The notes under the pieces: model-generated
The model's input: only the letters and a program-made list of their open reading frames with translations
What the model was told of the DNA's origin: nothing
Databases searched by the model: none
In this document: positions 52,815 through 61,220 of the stretch, in pieces
How positions within the stretch are numbered: the first letter of the stretch is position 1
Layout: every line of letters starts with the position of its first letter
Program-made: the position numbers and the translations under genes
DNA from: Catellatospora methionotrophica
GTDB taxonomy: Bacteria > Actinomycetota > Actinomycetes > Mycobacteriales > Micromonosporaceae
DNA length: 64,000 nt
Direction of reading: 5' to 3'
NCBI RefSeq assembly: GCF_011297335.1
Contig: NZ_JAAOTJ010000002.1
Span: 186,001 to 250,000 of the forward strand

Positions 52815-54371
52815 TCAGTTGCCCGAGTCCGCGGGCGTCGCGGCGGCAACGGCGTCACGGCCGGTCCGCAGCGCGAGCCGGTCCAGCACCAGCACCTGCA
52901 CCACGGCGACGACCGCCGCGACCAAGAGCAGGACCGGCAGCGGGTACAGCCAGCCGAGCGGCACCTCGCCGCCGCGCCGGAACATCTGCACCGCCTGCAT
53001 CACCACCACCTGCATCGGGTTGCTGTCGACCTCGTAGCCCGCGATGATCGGCCACAGCGTGTCCTGCGCCTGGACGATCCACGTGATCAGCGCCGCGAGC
53101 CCGACGGCGGGCAGCGCCAGCGTCCAGCGCACGCCCCGGAACAGCAGCGCCGACCCGAACAGCACCGGAATGGTCAGCGAGGCGGGCGGGATCAGGAACA
53201 GGAACGCGCTGCCGTCGTCGGTGCGGTGCATCCAGGTGTCGGGCGCGAGCCCGGCCAGCCCGGTGAACAGCCACGGCGCGAACGGCAGCAGCAGCAGTGC
53301 GCTGCGCTCGCCGAGCGGCCGCAGCGCGCCGATGCCGTACCCGGCCAGCGCCGCGGCGAGCACCCCGACGACCGTGGAGATCAGCGGCGGCAGCCAGGTC
53401 GACGACAGGTGCGCGAACAGGTTGCCGCGTACCGCCGCGGTGTCGAAGTCGATCGTGCTCAGCAGCCACGGGCCGAGCCCGGCCAGGCCGAGCACCAGCA
53501 GCCCGCCGGTGGCGACGGCGGCGGCCGCCCGCCACCCCGTGACCGTGGACGGGGGCTGCTCCGCCGGGGCGGGCTGGTCCGCGGCCACGATCCGGGCGCG
53601 GGCCACGATCAGCCAGACCGCGATGCCGATGCCGAGGACCGCCAGCGGCAGCCACAGCAGGATCGCACCCGCCGACGCCGAGCCCAGCCGGAACGTCCGG
53701 AACGCATGATCGAAGATCAGCAGCACCGGGGATGCGTACCGTTCGGCGCCCCTGCCCAGCAGGTAGGGGAAGCCGAACGACTGCAGCCCGATCGCCAGCG
53801 CCGAAGCCGCGATGACACCGGTGACCAGCAACCCGGCCGACCAGGTGCCACCAGGCCGGGTCGAGTGCCGGAACACCAGCAGGAACGCGGTGGTGCCGAG
53901 CCCGACGGCGAGCCCGAAGAACGTGATGTACTGCGCGAGCATCGGGTTCATGCTGTCGCGGGTCGGCTCGTAAGCCAGCACCCACGCGATGGCCGCGCCC
54001 GCGGTGCCCAGGGCGGCCATCGGCAGCGCGAACGCGATCCGGGCCGTCCACCGCCCCGCCCGGCCACCCCGCGCCGCGAGATAGGCCAGCACGCCGCCGC
54101 CGACGACCGCGGTGAGCGTGGCCAGCACGGCGAAGACCAGCGGCCAGACCAACGAACCCCCGAAGTCGGGGAACACGTCGGTGTAGTTCTCCAACCCGAC
54201 CTGTTCTGCATCGCGGCCGAGCATGTCGACGTCGGTGAAGCTCGCCAGCGCGGTGCGCACCGTGGGCACGACGTAGCCGCTGACTAGCAGCACGAACGCC
54301 GGGACGACGGCCAGCAGTCCGAACAGGACATTGGTGGTGCGGGCGGGGGTCTTCGGCACTGTGTCGGTCAC
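52815..54371 (-). CDS. Fused double ABC sugar-type permease
   Basis: A 518-residue membrane protein. The first half opens with LFGLLAVVPAFVLLVSGYVVPTVRTALASFTD and LENYTDVFPDFGGSLVWPLVFAVLAT, similar to MalF/UgpA-type permeases. The second half (STVVGVLAAALAGYGIGALR, RTDDGSAFLFLIPPASLTIPVLFGSAL) resembles the MalG/UgpE half. About twelve helices in all. Normally the halves are separate genes accompanied by a binding protein and ATPase; neither is nearby, so it would need partners elsewhere. The GTG start at 54371 has a weak ribosome site. Confidence 0.7.
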   Translation of the reverse strand: MTDTVPKTPARTTNVLFGLLAVVPAFVLLVSGYVVPTVRTALASFTDVDMLGRDAEQVGLENYTDVFPDFGGSLVWPLVFAVLATLTAVVGGGVLAYLAARGGRAGRWTARIAFALPMAALGTAGAAIAWVLAYEPTRDSMNPMLAQYITFFGLAVGLGTTAFLLVFRHSTRPGGTWSAGLLVTGVIAASALAIGLQSFGFPYLLGRGAERYASPVLLIFDHAFRTFRLGSASAGAILLWLPLAVLGIGIAVWLIVARARIVAADQPAPAEQPPSTVTGWRAAAAVATGGLLVLGLAGLGPWLLSTIDFDTAAVRGNLFAHLSSTWLPPLISTVVGVLAAALAGYGIGALRPLGERSALLLLPFAPWLFTGLAGLAPDTWMHRTDDGSAFLFLIPPASLTIPVLFGSALLFRGVRWTLALPAVGLAALITWIVQAQDTLWPIIAGYEVDSNPMQVVVMQAVQMFRRGGEVPLGWLYPLPVLLLVAAVVAVVQVLVLDRLALRTGRDAVAAATPADSGN

Positions 54372-54500
54372 ATCATCCGATGCTAGTGCCCGGCCACGAC
54401 ACGTACACCCTGCCGCATCGACCGCATTGGACGGTCCGGTACGCGGCACCGCGCTCGATCGGACGAGTGCGGCAATGTGGCCGCGGTGCTTGAATGCCTC

Positions 54501-55043
54501 ATGCCGTTCTCCTCCACGCTCGCGGCGATCGACGGCTGGCTGGCCGAGCACGCCCCGCTGACCCTGCGCGACCTGCCCGCGCCCGCGACCGCCGCCGACC
54601 TCGCGGCCGTCCGCGCGCACCTCGGCACCGACCTGCTCAAGGAGGTCGAGCAGCTGCTGCGCTGGCACAACGGAGCAGGCCGCGCCGTGCCGCCGTTCTG
54701 CCTCGCCCCGGGCTACGCCTTCCTGAGCACTGCCGACATGATCGCCACGTCGCGGCGGCACCTCGCCGAGGACGCGGCCCGCCACTGGCACACCTGGAAC
54801 CGGCAGTGGCTGCCCGTGGCCGCAGGACAGCGCGGGCGCGTCCTGACCGTCGACCACGCCGAGAGCGACACACACGGCCACGTCACCATCTCGTCCACCG
54901 ACGACAGCCGTGACTTCCCCAAGACCTGGCCCGACCTCGACGCCCTGCTGTCGCGCACCTACGAGGCCATGCGGTACGGCAACCGGTTCATGAAGTCGCG
55001 GCGAACGGTGCTCGACGGCCGCCTCGACTGGGACGAGGCCTGA
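54501..55043 (+). CDS. SMI1/KNR4 (SUKH) family protein
   Basis: A 180-residue protein. LRDLPAPATAADLAAVRAHLG then LLKEVEQLLRWHNGAGRA and the C-terminal DFPKTWPDLDALLSRTYEAM match the SUKH pattern. In actinomycetes these proteins often serve as immunity proteins to polymorphic toxins, but others are general regulators. No toxin gene is visible beside it. The ATG opens after a GC-rich leader. It lies 64 bases before the PrsW-like protease gene. Confidence 0.75.
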   Translation: MPFSSTLAAIDGWLAEHAPLTLRDLPAPATAADLAAVRAHLGTDLLKEVEQLLRWHNGAGRAVPPFCLAPGYAFLSTADMIATSRRHLAEDAARHWHTWNRQWLPVAAGQRGRVLTVDHAESDTHGHVTISSTDDSRDFPKTWPDLDALLSRTYEAMRYGNRFMKSRRTVLDGRLDWDEA

Positions 55044-55093
55044 GCAGCGCACACCGAGTCGCCTGCCAGACAGTGGGCGTGGTCGATACCGGC

Positions 55094-55099
55094 TACCCT
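55094..55099 (+). promoter_or_regulatory. Leaderless -10 box of PrsW-like gene
   Basis: TACCCT lies exactly 7 bases before the GTG at 55107, and no ribosome site is present, so the transcript likely begins at the start codon. Confidence 0.45.
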
Positions 55100-55106
55100 G
55101 CCCGGC

Positions 55107-57047
55107 GTGACCGTCCTCATGATGTTCGCTGCCTGCTACGGCGTATGGCAGCTCACGATGCTCGCCTCGGCGACCCGTACGGTGCGTATGCCGCTGCTGG
55201 TCCTCGGTGTGGTCGCCGGGCTCTACGGCGCGGGCATGCTCGCCCTCGGCCTGCAGATGCTCTACACCCGCGGCATGACCGCGCTCACCGGCGACCCGCT
55301 GCCCGAGATCGTGCGCACCGCCAGCTACACCGTCGACCCGCTCATCGAGGAGCTGGCCAAGGTCGCCCCGTTCGCGCTGCTCGCCCTCCTGCACCGCAAG
55401 GTCCGCGCGCAGTGGGGCCTGACCGACTTCCTGCTGCTCGGCGCGGCCGGTGGAGCCGGATTCGGGCTCGTCGAGCAGCTGCTGCGCCACGCCGACGAAG
55501 CCGCGTCGGTCACCGGCGGCGGCCCGTTCGAAGGCTGGTCCCGGATGCAGGGCTTCGGCTTCGTGCAGATCTGGGGACTGCCCGACCTGATCACCTCGTG
55601 GCTGCCGACCCCGGTGTCCTACATCGACGCGTTCTCCGCCGACGCACCCAGCCCCGAGATCAGCCTGCACCTGGTCTGGAGCGCCCTGGCCGGCCTCGGC
55701 GTCGGCCTGCTGATCCGGGGCAGCGCCCTGCAGCGCCTGGCCGGCGTCGCGCTGCTGCTGTTCCCGTGGCTCGACCACGCCGCGTACAACCATGAGGTCG
55801 CCGACCCCGACGGCGCGGGCGTCATCAACGCGTTCGCCACGCCGCTGGCGTTCCTGCGCCACGCGCTGTGGCTGTATCCGCTGCTCGCCCTGGCCGCCGC
55901 GACGTTCCTGGACCGGCGCACCCTGCTGGCGGGCAAACGCGCCTGGCCCGACACGCTCACCGCCGCCGAACGCGCCGGGCGGCCCGCCGTGGCCGCCCTC
56001 GGCGGGCACGCCTTCGCGGGCCTGCCCTGGACGCCCTACTTCATCTGGACGTACACGCTGACCCGCCGAGCCGCCCTGTTCAGCCACGCCCGGGTCACCC
56101 CCGACGATCCCATGCACCGGGCCGTCGCGCAGGCCACCACCGCCCTGGACGGCACCGACGCCCAGGCGTGGCGGGGCACCACCGTGCGCCGCCGCGACGG
56201 CGCGACCCCGCCGCGCGGGATCAAACCCTGGCTGCCGCTGATCGTATGGGCCGCGCTGCTCGTGCCCGCCATCGTGTACTTCCTGCCCGGCAGCCTGCCC
56301 ACCTTCTCCGGCGTACAGGGCCTGCTCGCCGAACCCTGGGTGTTCCCGCTGGTCCTGGTCGTCTCCGTGGCAGGACTCGGCTGGCTCGGCTGGCAGCTGT
56401 ACTCCACCGCCCGGCGGCTGCGCCCACTGCTGGCAGCCCCCGCCGCCGACGCCGCCGTCCGCGCCGAACTGCGCCTGCTCACCGGCTTCGGCAGCATCGC
56501 CGCCGGAATCGGCAGCCTGGTCCTCGGACTCGCTGCGGGCGGACCCGACCAGCCGATCCTCACCTCGCACATCCTCGACGCGATCAGCCAGACCCTGTTC
56601 CTCGCCTCGCTGCTACTGGCGATGCTCGCCATGGTCTGGTTCCCGCCCTTGGGTATGGCGGCGCTGGCCGGAGGCGGCTTCCAGCTCGTGCTCACCGCCG
56701 CCGCGGCCGACTTCCTGGCCACCCTCGCCGGTGCGGGTGCGCTGGCGATCCTCGCCGCGATGATGAGCGGCAACGGCAGCGGCGGCGGCCGTGGGGACGA
56801 CTACTGGGAGGAGAAGTACGGCCAGGACGATCCGCCGCCGCGCCAGCAGCGCATGAGCGACGCGAACAAGGCCGAGCTGGAGGACTCCGGCTGGCTCAAG
56901 AACAAGGTCCAGAATCCGCAGACCCGCCGCGACTTCATGAAGTGGCTGGAGAAGGGCCACCAGCAGGGCGAGCCGCACGAGCACCTGAGCCCTGGCTCAC
57001 CACAGGCCGAAGCCAAACTCGCCGAATTCCTCGCCGAGACGCTGTGA
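55107..57047 (+). CDS. PrsW-family intramembrane protease-like protein
   Basis: A 646-residue membrane protein. The PrsW signature is VDPLIEELAKVAPFALLALL (Glu81-Glu82 as the metal/active pair) followed by GAGFGLVEQLL and DHAAYNHEVA. It has about 12 membrane helices in total and extends well beyond the usual ~250-400 residues. The second half holds four more helices and a hydrophilic tail (DDYWEEKYGQDDPPPRQQRM) with no known domain. PrsW cleaves anti-sigma factors; the substrate here is unknown. Confidence 0.8.
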   Translation: MTVLMMFAACYGVWQLTMLASATRTVRMPLLVLGVVAGLYGAGMLALGLQMLYTRGMTALTGDPLPEIVRTASYTVDPLIEELAKVAPFALLALLHRKVRAQWGLTDFLLLGAAGGAGFGLVEQLLRHADEAASVTGGGPFEGWSRMQGFGFVQIWGLPDLITSWLPTPVSYIDAFSADAPSPEISLHLVWSALAGLGVGLLIRGSALQRLAGVALLLFPWLDHAAYNHEVADPDGAGVINAFATPLAFLRHALWLYPLLALAAATFLDRRTLLAGKRAWPDTLTAAERAGRPAVAALGGHAFAGLPWTPYFIWTYTLTRRAALFSHARVTPDDPMHRAVAQATTALDGTDAQAWRGTTVRRRDGATPPRGIKPWLPLIVWAALLVPAIVYFLPGSLPTFSGVQGLLAEPWVFPLVLVVSVAGLGWLGWQLYSTARRLRPLLAAPAADAAVRAELRLLTGFGSIAAGIGSLVLGLAAGGPDQPILTSHILDAISQTLFLASLLLAMLAMVWFPPLGMAALAGGGFQLVLTAAAADFLATLAGAGALAILAAMMSGNGSGGGRGDDYWEEKYGQDDPPPRQQRMSDANKAELEDSGWLKNKVQNPQTRRDFMKWLEKGHQQGEPHEHLSPGSPQAEAKLAEFLAETL

Positions 57048-57073
57048 CCCACGGTCACCGCACCAGCCTGCCA

Positions 57074-57150
57074 TGATCGTTCGACTTGCCTGGCCAACGG
57101 GCGTATCGCGGCTCAAGATACGCCCACCTACCAGGCAAGTCGAACGATCA
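57074..57150. terminator. Composite long hairpin between convergent genes
   Basis: Outer arms 57074-57093 and 57131-57150 are perfect 20-base complements; an inner stem GGGCGTATC/GATACGCCC (57099-57107 with 57117-57125) sits in the loop. It separates the PrsW-like gene (ends 57047) from the convergent phosphotransferase gene (ends 57174), a bidirectional terminator position. The outer arm TGATCGTTCGACTTGCCTGG may be a genome repeat. Confidence 0.65.
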
Positions 57151-57173
57151 CCAACCCGGCCGACTACGTCGAT

Positions 57174-58097
57174 CTATTGGTCCGCGGCGAAGTCGGCCAG
57201 CAGTTCGGCGATGAAGCGCGGGCTGTCACGCACCGCTTCCGGGTTGCGGACACGGTAGTAGGGAAGCGCGATCATCTTCAGGGACAGGGTCCAGCCGCGG
57301 GCGCGTACCCAGGCGTGCTCGTCGATCTCCAACGCGTCACGGAACGCCTGCCGCGAGTCGCCGCTGAACAGGTACCAGGCGGCGAGCAGGTCACCGGCCG
57401 GGTCGGCGGCGCGTGCGGTGGCGAAGTCGATGACCGCGGTCAGCCTGCCGTCGGCCATGAGCACGTTGCCCGGCATGAGGTCGCCGTGGATCCACCGTGG
57501 CGGCCCGCTCCACGGGCCCACCGCCAGGGACGCCTCCCAGGCGGCGAGCACCAGCCCGGTGTCGAACTCGTCCCGCATCTCCTCGACCGCGGCGCGGAAC
57601 AGCTCGTCGCGCGGTGCCAGCGGGGTGCCCCGGCTGAACAGGTCGTCCGTCGGGACCGGGGCGCCGGTCGTGTCGATCTGCTGCAGGCAGTGGATGAACG
57701 CGGCGAGTTCGCGCGCCGTGGCGGACGGGTCGGCCAGCTGGTCCAACTGGAAGGGCGTGCCCTCCAGCCAGCGGTAGACGCCCCAGGTGAAGGGGAACTG
57801 CTCGCTCGGCGAGCCGACGGCCAGCGGCTGGGGCACGGCCAGGGGCAGTTGCGGGGCCAGCCGGGGCAGCCAGGTCAGGTCTTTCTCCACTTGGCCCTGG
57901 GCCCACGGGGTGCGCGGCAGCCGGGCGGCGAGTTCCGTGCCGACGCGGAAGGTCACGTTGTCCGTGCCCGATGAGGGGACCACCTGCACGGGTAGGTCGG
58001 CCCACTGCGGGAACTGCTCGGACAGCAGGCGCGTCACGAGCGGCGCGTCGATGTCGACCTCATCGTCGTGCAGCTTGGGGACTTTCAGCTCGGACAC
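57174..58097 (-). CDS. Aminoglycoside-phosphotransferase-family kinase-like protein
   Basis: A 307-residue protein of the APH/choline-kinase fold. Motifs: SGTDNVTFRVG (N-lobe), WIHGDLMPGNVLM (HGD...N catalytic loop), and VIDFATARAADPAGDL (metal-binding Asp in IDF). The GTG start opens VSELKVPKLHDDEVDID. This family phosphorylates small hydroxyl compounds, including antibiotics. Nothing in the context shows drug resistance, so the substrate is unassigned. Confidence 0.8.
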   Translation of the reverse strand: MSELKVPKLHDDEVDIDAPLVTRLLSEQFPQWADLPVQVVPSSGTDNVTFRVGTELAARLPRTPWAQGQVEKDLTWLPRLAPQLPLAVPQPLAVGSPSEQFPFTWGVYRWLEGTPFQLDQLADPSATARELAAFIHCLQQIDTTGAPVPTDDLFSRGTPLAPRDELFRAAVEEMRDEFDTGLVLAAWEASLAVGPWSGPPRWIHGDLMPGNVLMADGRLTAVIDFATARAADPAGDLLAAWYLFSGDSRQAFRDALEIDEHAWVRARGWTLSLKMIALPYYRVRNPEAVRDSPRFIAELLADFAADQ

Positions 58098-58225
58098 GGC
58101 ACGCAGAATGCCACAGCTGCCAGCCCGTATCCAGTGAATAGATCCGGTCGCGGCGCCCGGCGCGCCCACGACCCGTGGCGACTGCGTCGCAGTCCTGCTG
58201 GCGGGCGGTATCAGAAGCTGTGACG

Positions 58226-58414
58226 CTAACGCTTGAGTGCGCGGTAACGCTTTAGCAGTTCGGTGATTCTGGCATAGTCGCCGTTGCCGTTGAGTTCAGC
58301 CAGCAGGTCGTCGGGGCAGACCTCGTAGTGGTCGCCCCACCATCGGCCGGACCTGTTGTTCCAGATGCGGTAACCGCCGGGGACGCCGCGAGCCACGTAA
58401 CGCCGACGGCTCAT
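58226..58414 (-). CDS. Small conserved-looking hypothetical protein
   Basis: A 62-residue basic protein, MSRRRYVARGVPGGYRIWNN then GRWWGDHYEVCPDDLLAELN and RITELLKRYRALKR. It reads like a real small protein with a WxxWWG core and a helical tail. A fair ribosome site (CAGG) precedes the ATG. It probably forms a unit with the next upstream minus gene (58485-58730). Confidence 0.6.
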   Translation of the reverse strand: MSRRRYVARGVPGGYRIWNNRSGRWWGDHYEVCPDDLLAELNGNGDYARITELLKRYRALKR

Positions 58415-58484
58415 GAATGCCTGCTGGGGGCGGCATAACGGCGATCGGGCCAGGGCTTGGCGCCGCTGCGGAAACCCGCGACGG

Positions 58485-58730
58485 TCAGTGCCATCGGCTC
58501 ATGTGCCGGTCGACGACTTCTCGTACCTGGCGGCGGAGGTGCTTGTCGACGTAGGCCATGTCGCCCATGCCCTCCGCCTCGAAGACCGCATCGGTGAAGG
58601 CGTCCACGTCGCCGGGAGGTGCTGCGCACAGTCGGCGGTTGTCGTCGGGCGGCAGGCAGAAACCCAGCTTGATGCACAGTTCGTTCAGCAGGCGCTGAAC
58701 GTCGGAATCCAGATCATCGCGATAGCCCAC
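58485..58730 (-). CDS. Small hypothetical protein with divergent start uncertainty
   Basis: An 81-residue protein from the GTG at 58730, which has AGGAAGG 8 bases upstream: VGYRDDLDSDVQRLLNELCI, then GFCLPPDDNRRL and DAFTDAVFEAEGMGD, ending in REVVDRHMSRWH. Helical and acidic, no known family. The same frame stays open to 58904, and an ATG at 58850 would give 121 residues, but that start would overlap the start codon of the divergent PCD-VOC gene. I prefer the shorter start. Confidence 0.6.
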   Translation of the reverse strand: MGYRDDLDSDVQRLLNELCIKLGFCLPPDDNRRLCAAPPGDVDAFTDAVFEAEGMGDMAYVDKHLRRQVREVVDRHMSRWH

Positions 58731-58834
58731 GTAGAGAGCCTTCCTGATGGGCTCACACGCTGCCAACTCGTCAAGCGCAGGGGAGACGGCGCGTGGGGCG
58801 GTGATCCTGACTGTTCGGATGCTGGGGTCGAGGA

Positions 58835-58840
58835 TAAGGT
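58835..58840 (+). promoter_or_regulatory. Leaderless -10 box of PCD-VOC gene
   Basis: TAAGGT lies 8 bases before the ATG at 58849, which would give a leaderless transcript. The AAGG within it could also serve as a weak ribosome site. Confidence 0.35.
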
Positions 58841-58848
58841 CCCTGTCC

Positions 58849-59556
58849 ATGGACATGCTGCGGGGCGAGAAGATCGCCGAGGCCGACCTGACCGACTGGC
58901 GCAAGCTGGCCCAGGGGCTGCACGCGCGTTATCTCGTCGGCAGCTTCAGCATCGGCGCGCGGTTCGTCGCCGCGGTGGGAGAGGCGGGCGACGCGATCGG
59001 CCACCACCCGCGTGTATCGATGGGCAACGGATACGTCGATCTCAAGCTGATCACCGACGACGCCGTCTACCGTGACGGCGAGGGCACTGAACACATCATC
59101 GAATGGGTGACCCAGCAGGACGTCGACCTGGCGCGCCGGATCACCGAGATCGCCGCCGAGCACCAGGTCGACGCTGATCCGACTGCGGTCAGCATGATCG
59201 AGCTCGGCCTCGACACGGCGCGCTCCGCGACCATCGCCCCGGTGTGGGCGGCCCTGCTGACCGGAAATCCCGAGTCGCAGGGCCACGGGTCCCCCAGCGA
59301 TGAGATCCGCGACGCCACGGGCCGGGTGCCGAACCTGTGGTTCGGAGACGCCGACGAGCACGCCGCCACACGACCGCGGTTCCATGTCGAGGTCTATGTG
59401 GCGCCCGAGGTGGCCGAGCAGCGCATCGCGGCCGCCGTCGCGGCGGGTGGCACCGTCGTCGACGACAGCAACTCGCCCTCGCTCACGGTGCTCGCCGACC
59501 AGGACGGCAACAGGGGAATCGTATGCGTCGACACGTCCGCCGCGAAGAAGGCGTGA
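58849..59556 (+). CDS. Pterin-carbinolamine-dehydratase-like / VOC fusion protein
   Basis: A 235-residue protein. Residues about 5-95 match 4a-hydroxytetrahydrobiopterin dehydratase: SFSIGARFVAAVGEAGDAIGHHPRVSMGNGYV, the HHP motif, and VTQQDVDLARRITEIA. Residues about 100-235 (PNLWFGDADEH, RFHVEVYVAPEVAEQRIAAAVAAGG, SPSLTVLADQDGN) look like a VOC/glyoxalase-like domain with at least one possible metal residue. In other genomes such proteins are annotated as VOC family proteins. No phenylalanine hydroxylase is nearby, so the role is open. Leaderless start likely. Confidence 0.75.
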   Translation: MDMLRGEKIAEADLTDWRKLAQGLHARYLVGSFSIGARFVAAVGEAGDAIGHHPRVSMGNGYVDLKLITDDAVYRDGEGTEHIIEWVTQQDVDLARRITEIAAEHQVDADPTAVSMIELGLDTARSATIAPVWAALLTGNPESQGHGSPSDEIRDATGRVPNLWFGDADEHAATRPRFHVEVYVAPEVAEQRIAAAVAAGGTVVDDSNSPSLTVLADQDGNRGIVCVDTSAAKKA

Positions 59557-59595
59557 ACCATCAGCACTGCTGGTGACCGACCCGTCGACCAGCGT

Positions 59596-59631
59596 GTCCC
59601 GTCCAGCGGCTGGACCGCCGCCGGACGGGAC
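59596..59631. terminator. Hairpin between convergent genes
   Basis: Arms 59596-59609 and 59618-59631 pair at 13 of 14 positions (GTCCCGTCC stem), loop of 8 bases. It lies between the ends of the PCD-VOC gene (59556) and the aldehyde dehydrogenase gene (59640). Confidence 0.55.
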
Positions 59632-59639
59632 CGGTCCGG

Positions 59640-61061
59640 TCAGCGCTGGACGGACTTGGTCTCCAGGTACTCCTCCAGCCCGAGGTGGCCGAACTCGCGG
59701 CCGTTGCCGGACTGCCGGTAGCCGCCGAACGGGGCGAGGGCGTTCCACGGCGCGCCGTTGACGTCGACCTGGCCTGCGCGCAGCCGCCGGGCGACCGCCA
59801 GGGCATGCTCGGGTTCGCCGAAGACACCGCTGGTCAGGCCGTACATCGTGCTGTTGGCGATGGCTACGGCGTGGTCTTCGTCGGTGTACGGGATGATCGT
59901 GAGCACCGGCCCGAAGATCTCCTCCTGGGCGATGGTCGAGTCCGGGTCGACGTTGGCGAAGATCGTCGGCCGGGCGTACGCGCCGTCGAGCCCGTCGGGC
60001 CGTCCCGGGCCGCCGAACACCAGCGTCGCGCCGTCGGCGATGCCGCGCTCGATGTAGCTGTCGACCTTGCGCCGGTGCTCCTCGGACACCAGCGGCCCGA
60101 GCCGGGTGGCCTCGTCGGTCGGCACCCCGACGGTGTACTGCGCCGCGGCGGCCACGGCCAGCGCGACGATCTCGTCGTGGCGGGCCGCCGGGACCAGCAT
60201 GCGCGGCCATGCGCCGCAGACCTGGCCGCTGTTGGCGAACGCCATCATCAGGCCCTTGTCGACGGCCTTGGCCAGGTCGGCGTCATCGAGGATCACGTTC
60301 GCGCCCTTGCCGCCCAGTTCCAGCGCGACCCGTTTGACGGTCTGCGCGGCGACCTCGGAGATCCGGCGGCCCGCGCGGGTCGAGCCGGTGAACGAGACCA
60401 TGTCGATGTCGGGGTGCGCCGAGATGGCCTCGCCGACGACGTCGCCGGTGCCGTACACGACGTTGAAGACGCCCGGCGGCAGGCCCGCCTCGGCGGTGAC
60501 CTCGGCGAGGATCCGGGCGGTCAGCGGCGCGACCTCCGACGGCTTGAACACCATCGTGTCGCCCGCGACCAGGGCCGGGGCGAGCTTCGAGACGATCTGC
60601 TGGAGCGGGAAGTTCCAGGGCGTGATCGCGCCGACGACGCCGATCGGCTCGCGGACGATCAGCGAGTTGCCGACCTGCTGAGTCCAGGCGAAGTCGGCGG
60701 CCAGCGCGGCGAACGAGGTGGCGACCGCGACCGGGAAGCCGATCTGGGCGGTGCGGGACATGGCGATGGGCGAACCCATCTCGGTGGTGATCGTCACGGC
60801 GATCTCCTCCGCGCGGGCCTGCAGACCTTCGGCGATGCGCCGTACGGCGGCGGCCCGCTCGGCCGGGTCGGTGGCGGCCCAGCCGGGGAAGGCGGCGCGG
60901 GCGGCGGCGACGGCCTGGTCCACGTGCGCGGCGGTGCCCGCAGGCGCCTCGGCGACGACCCTGCCGTCCGCCGGGTTCGTCACGGGGATGGTCTCGCCGG
61001 TGCCGGGGATGATCCGGCCGCCGATCCAGTGGCCGAGTGGGTGGTGTGCTGGGTTGGTCAT
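59640..61061 (-). CDS. NAD(P)-dependent aldehyde dehydrogenase
   Basis: A 473-residue ALDH. Catalytic Cys is in FANSGQVCGAWPRM (the position of the Cys in the GQxC motif), the general-base Glu in LELGGKGAN, the NAD-binding FTGSTRAG and WNFPLQQIVSKLAPAL, and the C-terminal PFGGYRQSGNGREFG. It oxidises an aldehyde to its acid. The ATG start is chosen as the beginning of the conserved N-terminus; the ribosome site is poor. It is divergent from an XRE regulator, 159 bases apart, which may control it. Confidence 0.9.
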   Translation of the reverse strand: MTNPAHHPLGHWIGGRIIPGTGETIPVTNPADGRVVAEAPAGTAAHVDQAVAAARAAFPGWAATDPAERAAAVRRIAEGLQARAEEIAVTITTEMGSPIAMSRTAQIGFPVAVATSFAALAADFAWTQQVGNSLIVREPIGVVGAITPWNFPLQQIVSKLAPALVAGDTMVFKPSEVAPLTARILAEVTAEAGLPPGVFNVVYGTGDVVGEAISAHPDIDMVSFTGSTRAGRRISEVAAQTVKRVALELGGKGANVILDDADLAKAVDKGLMMAFANSGQVCGAWPRMLVPAARHDEIVALAVAAAAQYTVGVPTDEATRLGPLVSEEHRRKVDSYIERGIADGATLVFGGPGRPDGLDGAYARPTIFANVDPDSTIAQEEIFGPVLTIIPYTDEDHAVAIANSTMYGLTSGVFGEPEHALAVARRLRAGQVDVNGAPWNALAPFGGYRQSGNGREFGHLGLEEYLETKSVQR

Positions 61062-61220
61062 GCTTCGACTGTGTCGGCCCTGAACGGCCGTAACCAGGCA
61101 CAACCTGTCCGTGGCTGAGGGGCGCGCAGCGCGCCATGATCGTCTCGGGGTGATCCTCGTCGGCGGGGAAACAGCTCCGGCCGGGGCGTTGTTGACAAGA
61201 TCAGAGAACGGAGCCGCGTG

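Noticed and set aside
52815-56570. A 1251-residue open frame on the minus strand that covers the permease and runs antisense to the SUKH and PrsW-like genes
   Set aside because: Only the part up to 54371 has domain content; the rest is Gly/Gln/Arg-rich frame-shadow of the plus-strand genes, typical of very high GC DNA.
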